Shown piece by piece: positions 56,562 to 64,000 of a DNA stretch of 64,000 bases. The position numbers were made by a program, and so were the translations under genes. The DNA comes from Alphaproteobacteria bacterium (lineage in GTDB: Bacteria > Pseudomonadota > Alphaproteobacteria > Micavibrionales > Micavibrionaceae): NCBI GenBank assembly GCA_028289285.1, contig JANQRF010000002.1:744001-808000 (forward strand), given 5' to 3'. The notes beneath the pieces are model-generated. The model had not been told where the DNA came from and did not search any database. It worked only from the letters and a program-made list of their open reading frames with translations. Numbering within the stretch: the first letter of the stretch is position 1; each line of letters begins with the position of its first letter.

Positions 56562-56965
56562 GCCGCTAGCGCTTTGATCCGTTCCACCATCGCGAAAAAG
56601 CCGTTGCGGCGGTTGGGCGAGAGATGCTCAGACAGGCCGATCTCATTGAAGATTTTTTCAATGTCCACTGCTGCAATCTCTTCTGTCGTTTTATCCTGAT
56701 AGGCACTGAGTAAAAGCGCAATGAGCCCGCGGACAATATGTGCATCACTATCAGCAATGAAATGATACCGCCCGCCGCTCTCCCCTTTTTGTGCCACCAT
56801 CCAGACCCGCGAGGTACATCCACGCACAAATGTATGATCTGTTTTGAGCGCATCCTCCATCGGCTCCAGGTCTTTTCCAAGCTCGATCAAATAGCCGTAG
56901 CGCTCTTCCCAATTATCAAAGAGCGCGAAGTTTTCAGCCAGTTCGTCGATGCTGCGCAGCGTCAT
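56558..56965 (-). CDS. sufE: SufE family cysteine desulfurase sulfur acceptor
   Basis: A 135-residue SufE-like protein that accepts persulfide sulfur from a cysteine desulfurase such as SufS. The acceptor Cys is in FVRGCTSRVWMVAQ (about residue 50); the surrounding ELGKDLEPMEDALK and HIVRGLIALLLSAY match the family. No sufS or suf operon genes are near. It is divergent from clpX, and its stop (TAG) overlaps the preceding convergent gene's TAA by 4 bp (CTAA). Confidence 0.92.
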   Translation of the reverse strand: MTLRSIDELAENFALFDNWEERYGYLIELGKDLEPMEDALKTDHTFVRGCTSRVWMVAQKGESGGRYHFIADSDAHIVRGLIALLLSAYQDKTTEEIAAVDIEKIFNEIGLSEHLSPNRRNGFFAMVERIKALAA

Positions 56966-57017
56966 ATTTTCAATAAAACCTTAAGCTGTCCTTAACCCGT
57001 TTGGGCTCTAAATAGAG

Positions 57018-57060
57018 TATAATAAAGGATAGTCCAAGAGGTTTTGCATTTCGCCTCTTG
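57018..57060 (+). promoter_or_regulatory. Candidate -10 box and leader hairpin of clpX
   Basis: TATAAT (57018-57023) is a perfect -10 hexamer 97 bp upstream of the clpX ATG; no convincing -35 is seen. Just after it, CAAGAGG (57035-57041) and CCTCTTG (57054-57060) form a 7-bp inverted repeat with a 12-nt loop near the expected 5' end of the mRNA. It could stabilise the transcript or be an operator. Confidence 0.4.
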
Positions 57061-57120
57061 CATGAGAGTAAATCACTGGGCTAACTTGGTTAATAGAGAT
57101 TCACGAGGACAAACGGCGCC

Positions 57121-58434
57121 ATGAGTAAATCATCCGACAAAGACAAGACAGACGGCAAGAACACGCTCTATTGCTCGTTCTGCGGCAAAAGCCAGCATGA
57201 AGTCCGCAAGCTGATTGCGGGCCCGAATGTCTTTATTTGCAATGAATGCGTTGAGCTGTGCATGGATATTATCCGCGAAGAGGATAAATCCCAGATCGTG
57301 CGCAGCGGCGAAGGCGTCCCGACCCCAAGCGAGATCAAGGCCGTTCTGGATGATTATGTGATCGGCCAGGAAGACGCCAAGCGCGTCCTGTCCGTGGCGG
57401 TTCATAACCATTATAAGCGCCTTGAACATGGCGGCACGGGGTCCGGCGCAGATGTCGAAATTTCAAAATCCAATATTCTTCTGGTCGGCCCGACAGGATG
57501 CGGTAAAACATTGCTGGCCCAGACTCTTGCGAAAATTATCGATGTGCCGTTCACCATGGCCGATGCAACGACACTTACAGAAGCCGGTTATGTCGGGGAA
57601 GATGTCGAGAATATCGTTCTGAAACTGCTGCAGGCCTCTGACTATAATGTCGACCGGGCCCAGCGCGGGATCGTCTATATTGATGAAATCGACAAAATCT
57701 CCCGCAAAGGGGACAATCCATCCATCACCCGTGACGTTTCCGGGGAAGGCGTTCAGCAAGCACTCCTGAAACTCATGGAAGGCACAGTCGCCTCTGTGCC
57801 TCCACAAGGCGGACGTAAACATCCGCAGCAGGAGTTCTTACAGGTTGATACCGCCAACATGCTCTTTATCTGCGGCGGTGCCTTTGCAGGCATTGAAAAA
57901 ATCCTAGCCAATAAAGGCCGCGGCACAACAATCGGATTTGGCGCAGATGTCCAAAGCCCGAATGAAGCCAAAACAGGTGATCTTTTGAAAAAACTTGAAC
58001 CTGAAGATCTCCAGAAATTCGGCCTGATCCCGGAATTTATCGGCCGCCTGCCCGTCTTTGCAACCCTTGAAGAGCTTGATGAAGATGCACTTGTCACGAT
58101 CCTGACAGAACCGAAAAACGCGCTGGTCAAACAATATCAAAAGCTTTTTGAGCTGGAAGGCGCAGAACTTGAATTTGATAAAGACGCATTAAAAGCTATC
58201 GCAGATAAAGCCATTGAGCGCAAAACAGGCGCACGTGGCCTGCGTTCCATTCTTGAAGGCATGTTACTCGACACCATGTTCGACCTGCCCGACCAGGAAG
58301 ATGTCGAAAAGGTTATCGTCAACAAGGCAACCGTTAAAGACGGCAAGCCGCCTGTTTTTGTCCATGCGGACAAGAAAAAGAAAAAATCCAAAACCAAATC
58401 CGAAGACGCTGAAGCCGAAGCGGAAGCCGGTTAA
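57121..58434 (+). CDS. clpX: ATP-dependent Clp protease ATP-binding subunit ClpX
   Basis: A 437-residue AAA+ unfoldase that feeds substrates to ClpP. The N-terminal zinc domain has CSFCGK and [10 protein letters not shown]; Walker A is [12 protein letters not shown], Walker [10 protein letters not shown], and the pore and sensor regions EFIGRLPVF and [11 protein letters not shown] are typical. The C-terminal tail is unusually rich in Lys, Glu and Ala (about the last 25 residues). clpP, usually directly upstream of clpX, is not here; upstream is a 155-bp spacer shared with sufE, so clpX has its own promoter. Confidence 0.97.
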   Translation: MSKSSDKDKTDGKNTLYCSFCGKSQHEVRKLIAGPNVFICNECVELCMDIIREEDKSQIVRSGEGVPTPSEIKAVLDDYVIGQEDAKRVLSVAVHNHYKRLEHGGTGSGADVEISKSNILLVGPTGCGKTLLAQTLAKIIDVPFTMADATTLTEAGYVGEDVENIVLKLLQASDYNVDRAQRGIVYIDEIDKISRKGDNPSITRDVSGEGVQQALLKLMEGTVASVPPQGGRKHPQQEFLQVDTANMLFICGGAFAGIEKILANKGRGTTIGFGADVQSPNEAKTGDLLKKLEPEDLQKFGLIPEFIGRLPVFATLEELDEDALVTILTEPKNALVKQYQKLFELEGAELEFDKDALKAIADKAIERKTGARGLRSILEGMLLDTMFDLPDQEDVEKVIVNKATVKDGKPPVFVHADKKKKKSKTKSEDAEAEAEAG

Positions 58435-58685
58435 AAAATAAGCCTTAATTTTTTTCTGTGTATATATTTATAGTTGTATGTCCTGGTAATGGTTTTTTTA
58501 CCAAATCATGACAGAGTAAAAATGTTTTCGAGGGGGACATTTTAACAAAAGCATACGCGGGCATGTTGTCTGCGGGGAATGATATGGGCCACCCCTATTT
58601 TAAGATACAAATAAAAGACTTACATTTTCACCCGGATTTTTCCGGGCTTTCTGTCATACGCACATCAAAAGAGGATTGATCAAAG
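58435..58685 (+). other. Structured intergenic region between clpX and the chemoreceptor gene
   Basis: 251 bp with no gene but several inverted repeats: TGGTAA/TTACCA (58484-58489, 58498-58503), AAAATGT/ACATTTT (58519-58525, 58537-58543), and CCCGGA/TCCGGG (58631-58636, 58641-58646) followed by CTTTCTG. The last resembles a terminator and lies about 40 bp before the chemoreceptor ATG. The region may end the clpX transcript and carry a leader RNA or small RNA; nothing matches a riboswitch I know. Confidence 0.45.
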
Positions 58686-60716
58686 ATGAAACCAAAAAAT
58701 CTTTTAGGCTTTTTAGACAATGTCAAAATTTCAAATAAAGTACTTGGCGGTTTTGCCATCGTGCTTGCACTTTTGATTATTATTACAATCGTTTCTCTGA
58801 CCAGTTTGCGAACCACAGGTGGATATTTCACAGATTACCGCCAACTCGCCCGGGAAAATAATTCGATTGGAAATGTCGTGTACGACGTCCTGATGGCCCG
58901 TATGGCGGTGAAAAACTTCGTGATTGATAAAAACGAAGACAGTATTGAAGCAGTCCATAAGATGATTGACGAGACACAAAAGGAGAAAAAGAGGTTTCTG
59001 GATCTTACAGATGATGCACAAACCGAAGAGGCTTTCTCTAAAGCCGTCGATCAGGCCACTTTATACGAAAACACATTTGATGAAGCTGTAGAGCTACAGC
59101 GTAAAAGAGATGAGATTGTAAACGGTACTCTTAACCCAATGGGTACAGAGATCCGCAGAAAACTCTCTTCTATCATGGAAAGCGCGTATAGGGATGGTGA
59201 TCCTGAGGCTGCCTATTATGCAGCCCGCTCTCAGGAAAAATTGATGCTTGCACGCGTCTATGGACAAAAATTCCTGATCAACAACAAACAGGAAGACGCA
59301 GACCGTTTTAATAAAGAACTCAAGGCTTACAAAGATGAACTCAAAACGTTGGTGTCCGCGCTTCAAAACCCCGTCCGCAGAAAACTTGCAACGGAAGCAC
59401 AGACTGCCGGACAAGCTTATGAACAGGCTTTTAACGAAACAGTTGTCACTATTCAGACCCGAAATGACAAAATCAGAAACGGGCTCGACCAAATCGGCCC
59501 GGCGATGGTCAAAACCTTACACGATATTGATGACGATATCACAGCTGAGCAAGACGAGCTTGGCCCGAAAGCTGCCGAATTGATCAGCTTTGTCCAGATG
59601 AAAGCTTCTATTATTGCTGTTTTTAGTATTGTTCTCGGTGCAGCTCTGGCCTTTCTGATTGGCCGGATGATTTCAAAGCCGATCATTAGCATGACAGATA
59701 CAATGAAAGATCTCGCTGACGGGAATAACGAAGTTGATATTCCTGGTACTGGTCGCGGGGATGAAATCGGCTCTATGGCGTCTGCCGTTGAAGTCTTCAA
59801 GATGAACGCGATTGAGCGCGTCCGCCTGGAAGAAGAACAGCGCAAAGAACAGCAAGCAAAAGAAGCCCGCGCAAAGCGCGTTGAAGAAATGATTTCAAAA
59901 TTTGATTCAACTGCGACGAGCAATCTGTCTTCGCTTTCTGCAGCAGCGCAGGAAATGAGCTCTACGGCTCAAAGCATGGCTGAAACGGCAGACCGCACAT
60001 CCGCAGCTGCAGGTAATGTGTCTGCTGCAACGCAGGAAGCCTCGACGAATGTTCAAACGGTCGCCTCTGCAACAGAAGAGCTCTCCTCTTCCATTCAGGA
60101 AATCAGCGGGCAGGTCTCTGAGTCTTCCCGCATTGTGAATAAGGCGCAGGATCAGGCTACAGAAACCACCAATACAGTTCAGAGCTTGACAGAAGCCGCC
60201 GGGCGGATCGGTGATGTGATTGACATCATCAATAACATTGCCGAGCAAACCAACCTGCTGGCACTTAACGCAACCATCGAAGCGGCCCGCGCAGGCGATG
60301 CCGGGAAAGGCTTTGCGGTTGTGGCCTCTGAAGTGAAAACGCTTGCCAACCAGACCTCCAAGGCGACAGAAGAAATCGGCACCCATATTTCCAAGATGCA
60401 GGAAGTCACAGGAGAAGCTGCCCGCGCGATTGAAGAAATCGCAAGCACAATCGGTGATATCAATGCGATTGCAGCAACGATATCAGCCGCTGTCGAAGAA
60501 CAAGGGGCAGCGACAGGTGAAATTTCCCGGAACGTTCAGGAAGCCTCTTCCGGAACCGATCAGGTCACACAGAATATTGCAGGCGTCAGTGAAGATGTCC
60601 AAATGACCAATCAAGCCGCAAATGATGTCAAAACCGCCTCCGGTGAAGTCGCACAGCTGGCCGATCAGCTGGAAGTCACCATGCGTGACTTCCTGGAAAA
60701 GGTAAAAGCAGCTTAA
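58686..60716 (+). CDS. Methyl-accepting chemotaxis protein
   Basis: A 676-residue chemoreceptor. TM1 is about residues 18-38, then a long mostly helical periplasmic sensor (about 40-300, rich in Glu, Lys, Gln, consistent with a bimodular helical bundle), TM2 about 306-327, a HAMP domain (about 328-380: [27 protein letters not shown]) and the signalling domain with hairpin-tip [31 protein letters not shown]. No C-terminal CheR-binding pentapeptide is seen. The ligand is unknown. AGAGGA lies before the ATG. No che genes are in the window. Confidence 0.94.
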   Translation: MKPKNLLGFLDNVKISNKVLGGFAIVLALLIIITIVSLTSLRTTGGYFTDYRQLARENNSIGNVVYDVLMARMAVKNFVIDKNEDSIEAVHKMIDETQKEKKRFLDLTDDAQTEEAFSKAVDQATLYENTFDEAVELQRKRDEIVNGTLNPMGTEIRRKLSSIMESAYRDGDPEAAYYAARSQEKLMLARVYGQKFLINNKQEDADRFNKELKAYKDELKTLVSALQNPVRRKLATEAQTAGQAYEQAFNETVVTIQTRNDKIRNGLDQIGPAMVKTLHDIDDDITAEQDELGPKAAELISFVQMKASIIAVFSIVLGAALAFLIGRMISKPIISMTDTMKDLADGNNEVDIPGTGRGDEIGSMASAVEVFKMNAIERVRLEEEQRKEQQAKEARAKRVEEMISKFDSTATSNLSSLSAAAQEMSSTAQSMAETADRTSAAAGNVSAATQEASTNVQTVASATEELSSSIQEISGQVSESSRIVNKAQDQATETTNTVQSLTEAAGRIGDVIDIINNIAEQTNLLALNATIEAARAGDAGKGFAVVASEVKTLANQTSKATEEIGTHISKMQEVTGEAARAIEEIASTIGDINAIAATISAAVEEQGAATGEISRNVQEASSGTDQVTQNIAGVSEDVQMTNQAANDVKTASGEVAQLADQLEVTMRDFLEKVKAA

Positions 60717-60734
60717 TAATGCACCGCACCATTT

Positions 60735-60763
60735 AAAAATCCCGGTATATTCCGGGATTTTTT
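60735..60763 (+). terminator. Rho-independent terminator after the chemoreceptor gene
   Basis: An 11-bp stem AAAAATCCCGG/CCGGGATTTTT (60735-60745 and 60752-60762) with a 6-nt loop and a T-run, 18 bp after the chemoreceptor stop. Confidence 0.9.
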
Positions 60764-60814
60764 ATGGTAGTATGACAAAAATAATTTTTAGACAAAGAGG
60801 GGCCCGTAACAAAA

Positions 60815-61774
60815 ATGTCAGCCGTTAAAATTCTTCCTGAAGACAATAAACGCTACCGCCTGATTACCCGTTCAGATATGGACGGGCTTATTTGTGCTGT
60901 GCTTTTGAAGAAGCTGGATATTATCGACGATATTAATTTCGCTCACCCGAAAGACATGCAAGACGGTCACATTGATGTTGATGACGGCGACATCACCACC
61001 AACCTGCCTTATGTGCACGGGGTCTATATGGCGTTTGACCACCATGCCAGCGAAACAGAGCGCGTCAAAGAAAAACCGGTCAATCATATCATTGACCCGA
61101 GCGCACCATCTGCGGCCCGTGTTGTATATGAATATTTCGGCGGCGCGGAAACCTTCCCTGACATTCCTGAAGAAATGATTGTTGCTGTTGATAAAGCAGA
61201 CTCTGCAGCCTTTTCAAAAGAAGATATCTTGAACCCGCAAGGCTGGGACCTTTTGAGCTTTATCATGGATTCCCGCACAGGCCTTGGCCGTTTCCGGGAT
61301 TTCAACATTTCCAACTATCAGCTGATGATGAAACTCATCGAAACCCTGATGGAAGAGAGCAATATCAAAGCCGTTCTTGATTTGCCGGATGTGAAAGAAC
61401 GCGTCGATCTCTACAACGAGCATAAAATAAAATTCAAAGAGCAGATTGAGCGCTGCTCTGTCATTCATAAAAATCTGGTCATGCTGGACCTGCGTAAAGA
61501 GCCAACTATCTGGGCCGGCAATCGTTTTGTGATTTACGGCCTTTTCCCCCAATGCAATATCTCTATGCATGTCATGTGGGGCAAGAATAAACAAAACACC
61601 GTTCTTGCTGTTGGAAAATCCATCCTCAATAAAACCAGCAAGACCGATATTGGCTCGCTAATGCTGGAATATGGCGGCGGCGGCCACCAGGCCGCAGGCA
61701 CCTGCCAGATCAACAATCTCAAAGCCGAAGAGACGATCCAGGAAATCATCGACCGCATCAATGCGGACGGGTAA
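60815..61774 (+). CDS. DHH-family phosphoesterase
   Basis: A 319-residue DHH/DHHA1 phosphoesterase. The metal-binding motifs are visible: ITRSDMDGLICAVLL, the DHH motif in MAFDHHASE, and the DHHA1 signature YGGGGHQAAGTC near the C-terminus. Relatives include nanoRNases, cyclic dinucleotide phosphodiesterases and exopolyphosphatase-like enzymes; the exact substrate cannot be told. It follows a terminator, so it is probably transcribed alone, and is followed by a palindromic repeat. Confidence 0.88.
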   Translation: MSAVKILPEDNKRYRLITRSDMDGLICAVLLKKLDIIDDINFAHPKDMQDGHIDVDDGDITTNLPYVHGVYMAFDHHASETERVKEKPVNHIIDPSAPSAARVVYEYFGGAETFPDIPEEMIVAVDKADSAAFSKEDILNPQGWDLLSFIMDSRTGLGRFRDFNISNYQLMMKLIETLMEESNIKAVLDLPDVKERVDLYNEHKIKFKEQIERCSVIHKNLVMLDLRKEPTIWAGNRFVIYGLFPQCNISMHVMWGKNKQNTVLAVGKSILNKTSKTDIGSLMLEYGGGGHQAAGTCQINNLKAEETIQEIIDRINADG

Positions 61775-61782
61775 ATTTAACA

Positions 61783-61855
61783 TGTCATCCTGAGGCGCTT
61801 GCGCCGAAGGATCTCCTTGCCACAAATCAGATCCTTCGCTTCGCTCAGGATGACA
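61783..61855. repeat. Dispersed palindromic repeat, copy 2
   Basis: A 73-bp element with arms TGTCATCCTGA and TCAGGATGACA and inner arms GAAGGATCT/AGATCCTTC. It also has a GGCGCTTGCGCC hairpin on the left, parallel to the GGGCGTTAGCCC of copy 1 at 42661-42750. It begins 8 bp after the DHH gene stop and may terminate it. Confidence 0.85.
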
Positions 61856-61892
61856 ATATAATCTGTTTTGTTAGAATAAACGTATATATTAC

Positions 61893-63341
61893 ATGTCTTC
61901 TCAAACTCCCATCATCCTCTGGTTCCGGCAGGATTTACGGTTGGCCGATAACCCGGCCCTGCAGGCCGCTGCTGAAACAGGCGCACCACTCCTGCCCGTT
62001 TATATTCTGGATGACGACAACGCAGGCGATCGCAAGATGGGCGCTGCGTCCCGCGTCTGGCTCTACCATGCGCTCAGCGATTTAAATAACAGCCTTGATG
62101 GACAACTATATCTTGCCAAAGGCAATGCAGCTCAGATTATTTCTACTCTCACAAAAGAGACAGAGGCACAGGCCGTCTACTGGAACCGCTGCTATGAACC
62201 CTGGCGCATAGATCGCGACACCAAAATCAAAAAAGACTTAGAATCTCAAAACATAGACGCCAAAAGCTTTAACGGCTCTTTGCTCTGGGAACCGTGGGAT
62301 GTCTTAAAGAACGATGGCACGCCCTATAAAGTCTTCACGCCGTTCTATAAAAAAGGTTGTCTATCCAAGGCTCCGCCGCGCGAACCGCTTCCGACGCCAA
62401 AAAACCTAAACTATTTCGAGTATAAAAGTGACAGCGCCCTCGACGATTTAAACCTGTTGCCCCCCGCCCATGAAAATGGCTGGGAAAAGACGATCATTCA
62501 AAACTGGGATATCTCTGAACAGGGCGCGCAACAACGCCTGCATGATTTTTTAAAAGACGGTCTTCAAAATTATAAAGACGGGCGCAATGAACCTGCAGGT
62601 AACAACGTATCACGCCTGTCTCCCTATCTTCATTTTGGACAAATCTCTCCGAACACCGCCTGGTATGCCGCGCAGGAACGCGGCACGATGGAAGGTTGGG
62701 AACGCGACCGCGATCATTTCCTGAGCGAGCTTAGCTGGCGGGAATTTTCCTACAGCCTTCTCTATCACTTCCCGACCCTGCCCTGGGAAAATCTCCAGCC
62801 GCGTTTTAATGATTTCCCCTGGCATGAAGAGCGCAGTGGTGATTTAAAAAAATGGCAACAAGGCCAGACCGGGTATCCGATCGTCGATGCCGCCATGCGT
62901 GAGTTATATGAAACAGGCTATATGCATAACCGCACGCGAATGATTGTCGGCTCTTTTCTGGTTAAAAACCTGCTCATCCACTGGCACCGCGGCGAAGAAT
63001 GGTTCTGGGATTGTCTGTTTGATGCCGATCTGGCCAATAACTCGGCAAGCTGGCAATGGATCGCAGGGTGCGGGGCCGATGCCGCCCCTTATTTCCGGAT
63101 CTTCAACCCGATCACGCAGGGCGAGAAGTTCGACCCGGACGGCGCATATGTCCGCCGTTTCGTCCCTGAACTCAAAGACATGCCCAAAGAGTATATTCAT
63201 AAACCGTGGGAGGCCCCGCCCCTGACCTTGCAGGAAGCGGGCGTAGAGCTCGGAAAGACTTACCCCCACCCGATTGTGGATCATAAAGAGGCGCGGGAAA
63301 AAGCCCTAAAAGCCTTTGAACAAACGAAAAAAGCTGCTTAA
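61893..63341 (+). CDS. Deoxyribodipyrimidine photolyase (class I)
   Basis: A 482-residue light-dependent DNA repair flavoprotein that splits cyclobutane pyrimidine dimers. N-terminal ILWFRQDLRLADNPAL (antenna domain), then the FAD-binding domain with SRLSPYLHFGQISP, GQTGYPIVDAAMRELYETGYMHNRTRM, and NNSASWQWIAGCGADAAPYFRIFNP, which carries a conserved electron-transfer Trp. The last motif is of the form common in alphaproteobacterial class I enzymes. It is followed 9 bp later by a 146-bp palindrome and then by a flavoprotein gene. Confidence 0.95.
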   Translation: MSSQTPIILWFRQDLRLADNPALQAAAETGAPLLPVYILDDDNAGDRKMGAASRVWLYHALSDLNNSLDGQLYLAKGNAAQIISTLTKETEAQAVYWNRCYEPWRIDRDTKIKKDLESQNIDAKSFNGSLLWEPWDVLKNDGTPYKVFTPFYKKGCLSKAPPREPLPTPKNLNYFEYKSDSALDDLNLLPPAHENGWEKTIIQNWDISEQGAQQRLHDFLKDGLQNYKDGRNEPAGNNVSRLSPYLHFGQISPNTAWYAAQERGTMEGWERDRDHFLSELSWREFSYSLLYHFPTLPWENLQPRFNDFPWHEERSGDLKKWQQGQTGYPIVDAAMRELYETGYMHNRTRMIVGSFLVKNLLIHWHRGEEWFWDCLFDADLANNSASWQWIAGCGADAAPYFRIFNPITQGEKFDPDGAYVRRFVPELKDMPKEYIHKPWEAPPLTLQEAGVELGKTYPHPIVDHKEAREKALKAFEQTKKAA

Positions 63342-63350
63342 GCTAGCGCT

Positions 63351-63496
63351 TTAGTCGTTTCAGTTAAAAATTGGACGGCTGACGAAAATTTGGGTTTGCG
63401 AGAACCGCATCGAAGAGTACATAGACGTACTTAAGACGCGGAAGCGCAGCAAAGACAAATTTGCAGGCCCGTCAAATTTTTAAATGGAATGACTAA
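63351..63496. repeat. 146-bp full-length imperfect palindrome
   Basis: The element is symmetric about 63423/63424. Outer arms 63351-63378 and 63469-63496 are complementary at 24 of 28 positions; inner paired segments include AAATTTG/CAAATTT, TTTGCG/CGCAgcAAA, CCGC/GCGG and AGTAC/GTACT around an ATAGAC apex. It fills the space between the photolyase stop and the next ATG, ending exactly one base before that ATG. No coding function is evident. See the finding. Confidence 0.85.
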
Positions 63497-64000
63497 ATGA
63501 AAATTGCGGTTATTGGAACAGGGATCACGGGAAATGCGGCCAGCTGGCTGCTGAACCAAAGCCATGATATTACGATCTATGAACGTCATGACCGCCCCGG
63601 CGGGCATTCCAATACGGTGCAGATTGACGGTCACCCGCCGATCGACACAGGTTTTATTGTTTATAATGACTGGACCTATCCAAACCTGATTGAACTCTTT
63701 AAGCATCTTGATGTTCAAACGGATAAAACAGACATGTCCTTTGCCGTGTCCATGGATGACGGCAAACTGGAATATGCAGGTCATAAGCTCTTTGCCCAGC
63801 CAAAGAACAAACTCTCCCCGCGTTTTTTAACAATGCTCAAAGATGTAAAACGCTTTTACGCCACCGCGCCGAAATATCTGGAAAGCAAGCAGCCTAATAT
63901 GCCTTTGGGCCTGTATTTGAAAAAGAAAAAATATTCAGAGGCTTTTATCCGCGACCATATTTTGCCGATGGCAGCTGCGATCTGGTCGTCCGGCATTGGC
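63497..64000 (+). CDS. NAD/FAD-binding protein, COG2907-like, 5' part
   Basis: The first 168 codons of a flavoprotein that runs off the window. The dinucleotide-binding motif is IAVIGTGITGNAASWLL, followed by YERHDRPGGHSNTV and PIDTGFIVYNDWTYPNLIELF, matching the predicted NAD/FAD-binding proteins of COG2907. In other proteobacteria such genes cluster with photolyase, DUF1365 and cyclopropane-fatty-acid synthase-like genes; in Rhodobacter sphaeroides related genes belong to the singlet-oxygen response and fatty-acid modification. The start codon directly abuts the palindrome, leaving its right arm as the only possible leader. The C-terminal part is not visible. Confidence 0.88.
   Translation, partial: MKIAVIGTGITGNAASWLLNQSHDITIYERHDRPGGHSNTVQIDGHPPIDTGFIVYNDWTYPNLIELFKHLDVQTDKTDMSFAVSMDDGKLEYAGHKLFAQPKNKLSPRFLTMLKDVKRFYATAPKYLESKQPNMPLGLYLKKKKYSEAFIRDHILPMAAAIWSSGIG

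Noticed and set aside
1..64000. CRISPR arrays, rRNA operons, insertion sequences, prophage
   Set aside because: No regular direct repeats with spacers, no rRNA-like sequence, no transposase or phage structural genes found in either strand.

Overview
The window is 64 kb of densely packed chromosome from an alphaproteobacterium with roughly 50% G+C. No rRNA, CRISPR array, insertion sequence, integrase-type island or prophage is visible. The placement rests on families typical of that class: DUF4167, DUF2125, the large TIGR02302/DUF4175 membrane protein, an MJ0042 zinc-ribbon membrane protein, an RHH_4 repressor-like protein, a HIG1 twin-helix protein, CobS/CobT beside BolA and a J-domain protein, and the blocks lysC/ubiG, rodZ-ispG, prfA-prmC-DUF4167-clpB, secA-parvulin-mutT, aroK-aroB-corC and xerD-accA. 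A more precise order (for example Micavibrionales or a Rhodospirillales relative) is only a guess.

Layout. 1-5 kb: 3' end of gatA, a secreted cysteine-module protein, a drug/metabolite exporter, gatB, and a small-gene tail (DUF4177, small membrane protein, TerD). A tRNA-Ser(GCU) and a leucyl aminopeptidase follow. 6.5-18.3 kb: mostly minus-strand housekeeping genes (MurC/Mpl-like ligase, lipoprotein, clpB, DUF4167, prmC, prfA, ispG, peroxiredoxin, rodZ-like, lysC). 18.4-21 kb: ubiG, HIG1 protein, etfB-etfA. 21-25 kb: an orphan, a pentapeptide-repeat protein, a TlpA thioredoxin, a 45-residue LptM-like lipoprotein and lysA. 25-33 kb: envelope and division genes (TIGR02302, MJ0042 protein, ftsE-ftsX, YdcF-like, PlsC-like, DUF2125). 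33-38 kb: aromatic and methionine synthesis (arogenate/prephenate dehydrogenase, hisC, chorismate mutase fusion, metA). 38-45 kb: mutT, parvulin, secA, corC, aroB, aroK. 45.8-54 kb: a secreted protein with xerD, a Cys-rich peptide, accA, RHH_4, bolA, J-protein, cobS, cobT. 54-64 kb: hisS, a periplasmic protein, sufE, clpX, a chemoreceptor, a DHH phosphoesterase, a photolyase and the start of a COG2907-type flavoprotein.

The genes serve protein synthesis and quality control (GatAB, RF1/PrmC, HisRS, ClpB, ClpX), envelope building and secretion (SecA, parvulin, FtsEX, RodZ, PlsC), the aspartate and shikimate pathways (LysC, LysA, MetA, AroB, AroK, chorismate mutase, HisC, TyrC), electron transfer (EtfAB, UbiG) and DNA or photo-oxidative repair.

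The most interesting non-coding structure is a 146-bp full-length imperfect palindrome (63351-63496) lying exactly between the photolyase and the next start codon. Other points: two copies of a dispersed palindromic repeat downstream of secA and of the DHH gene; a 3 x 8-nt repeat before hisS; an A+T-rich patch inside hisS; a perfect 8-bp inverted repeat in the divergent promoter upstream of the ftsEX group; and six of ten convergent gene pairs that overlap by exactly 4 nt through shared stop codons. I found no clear, complete, previously undescribed multi-gene system.
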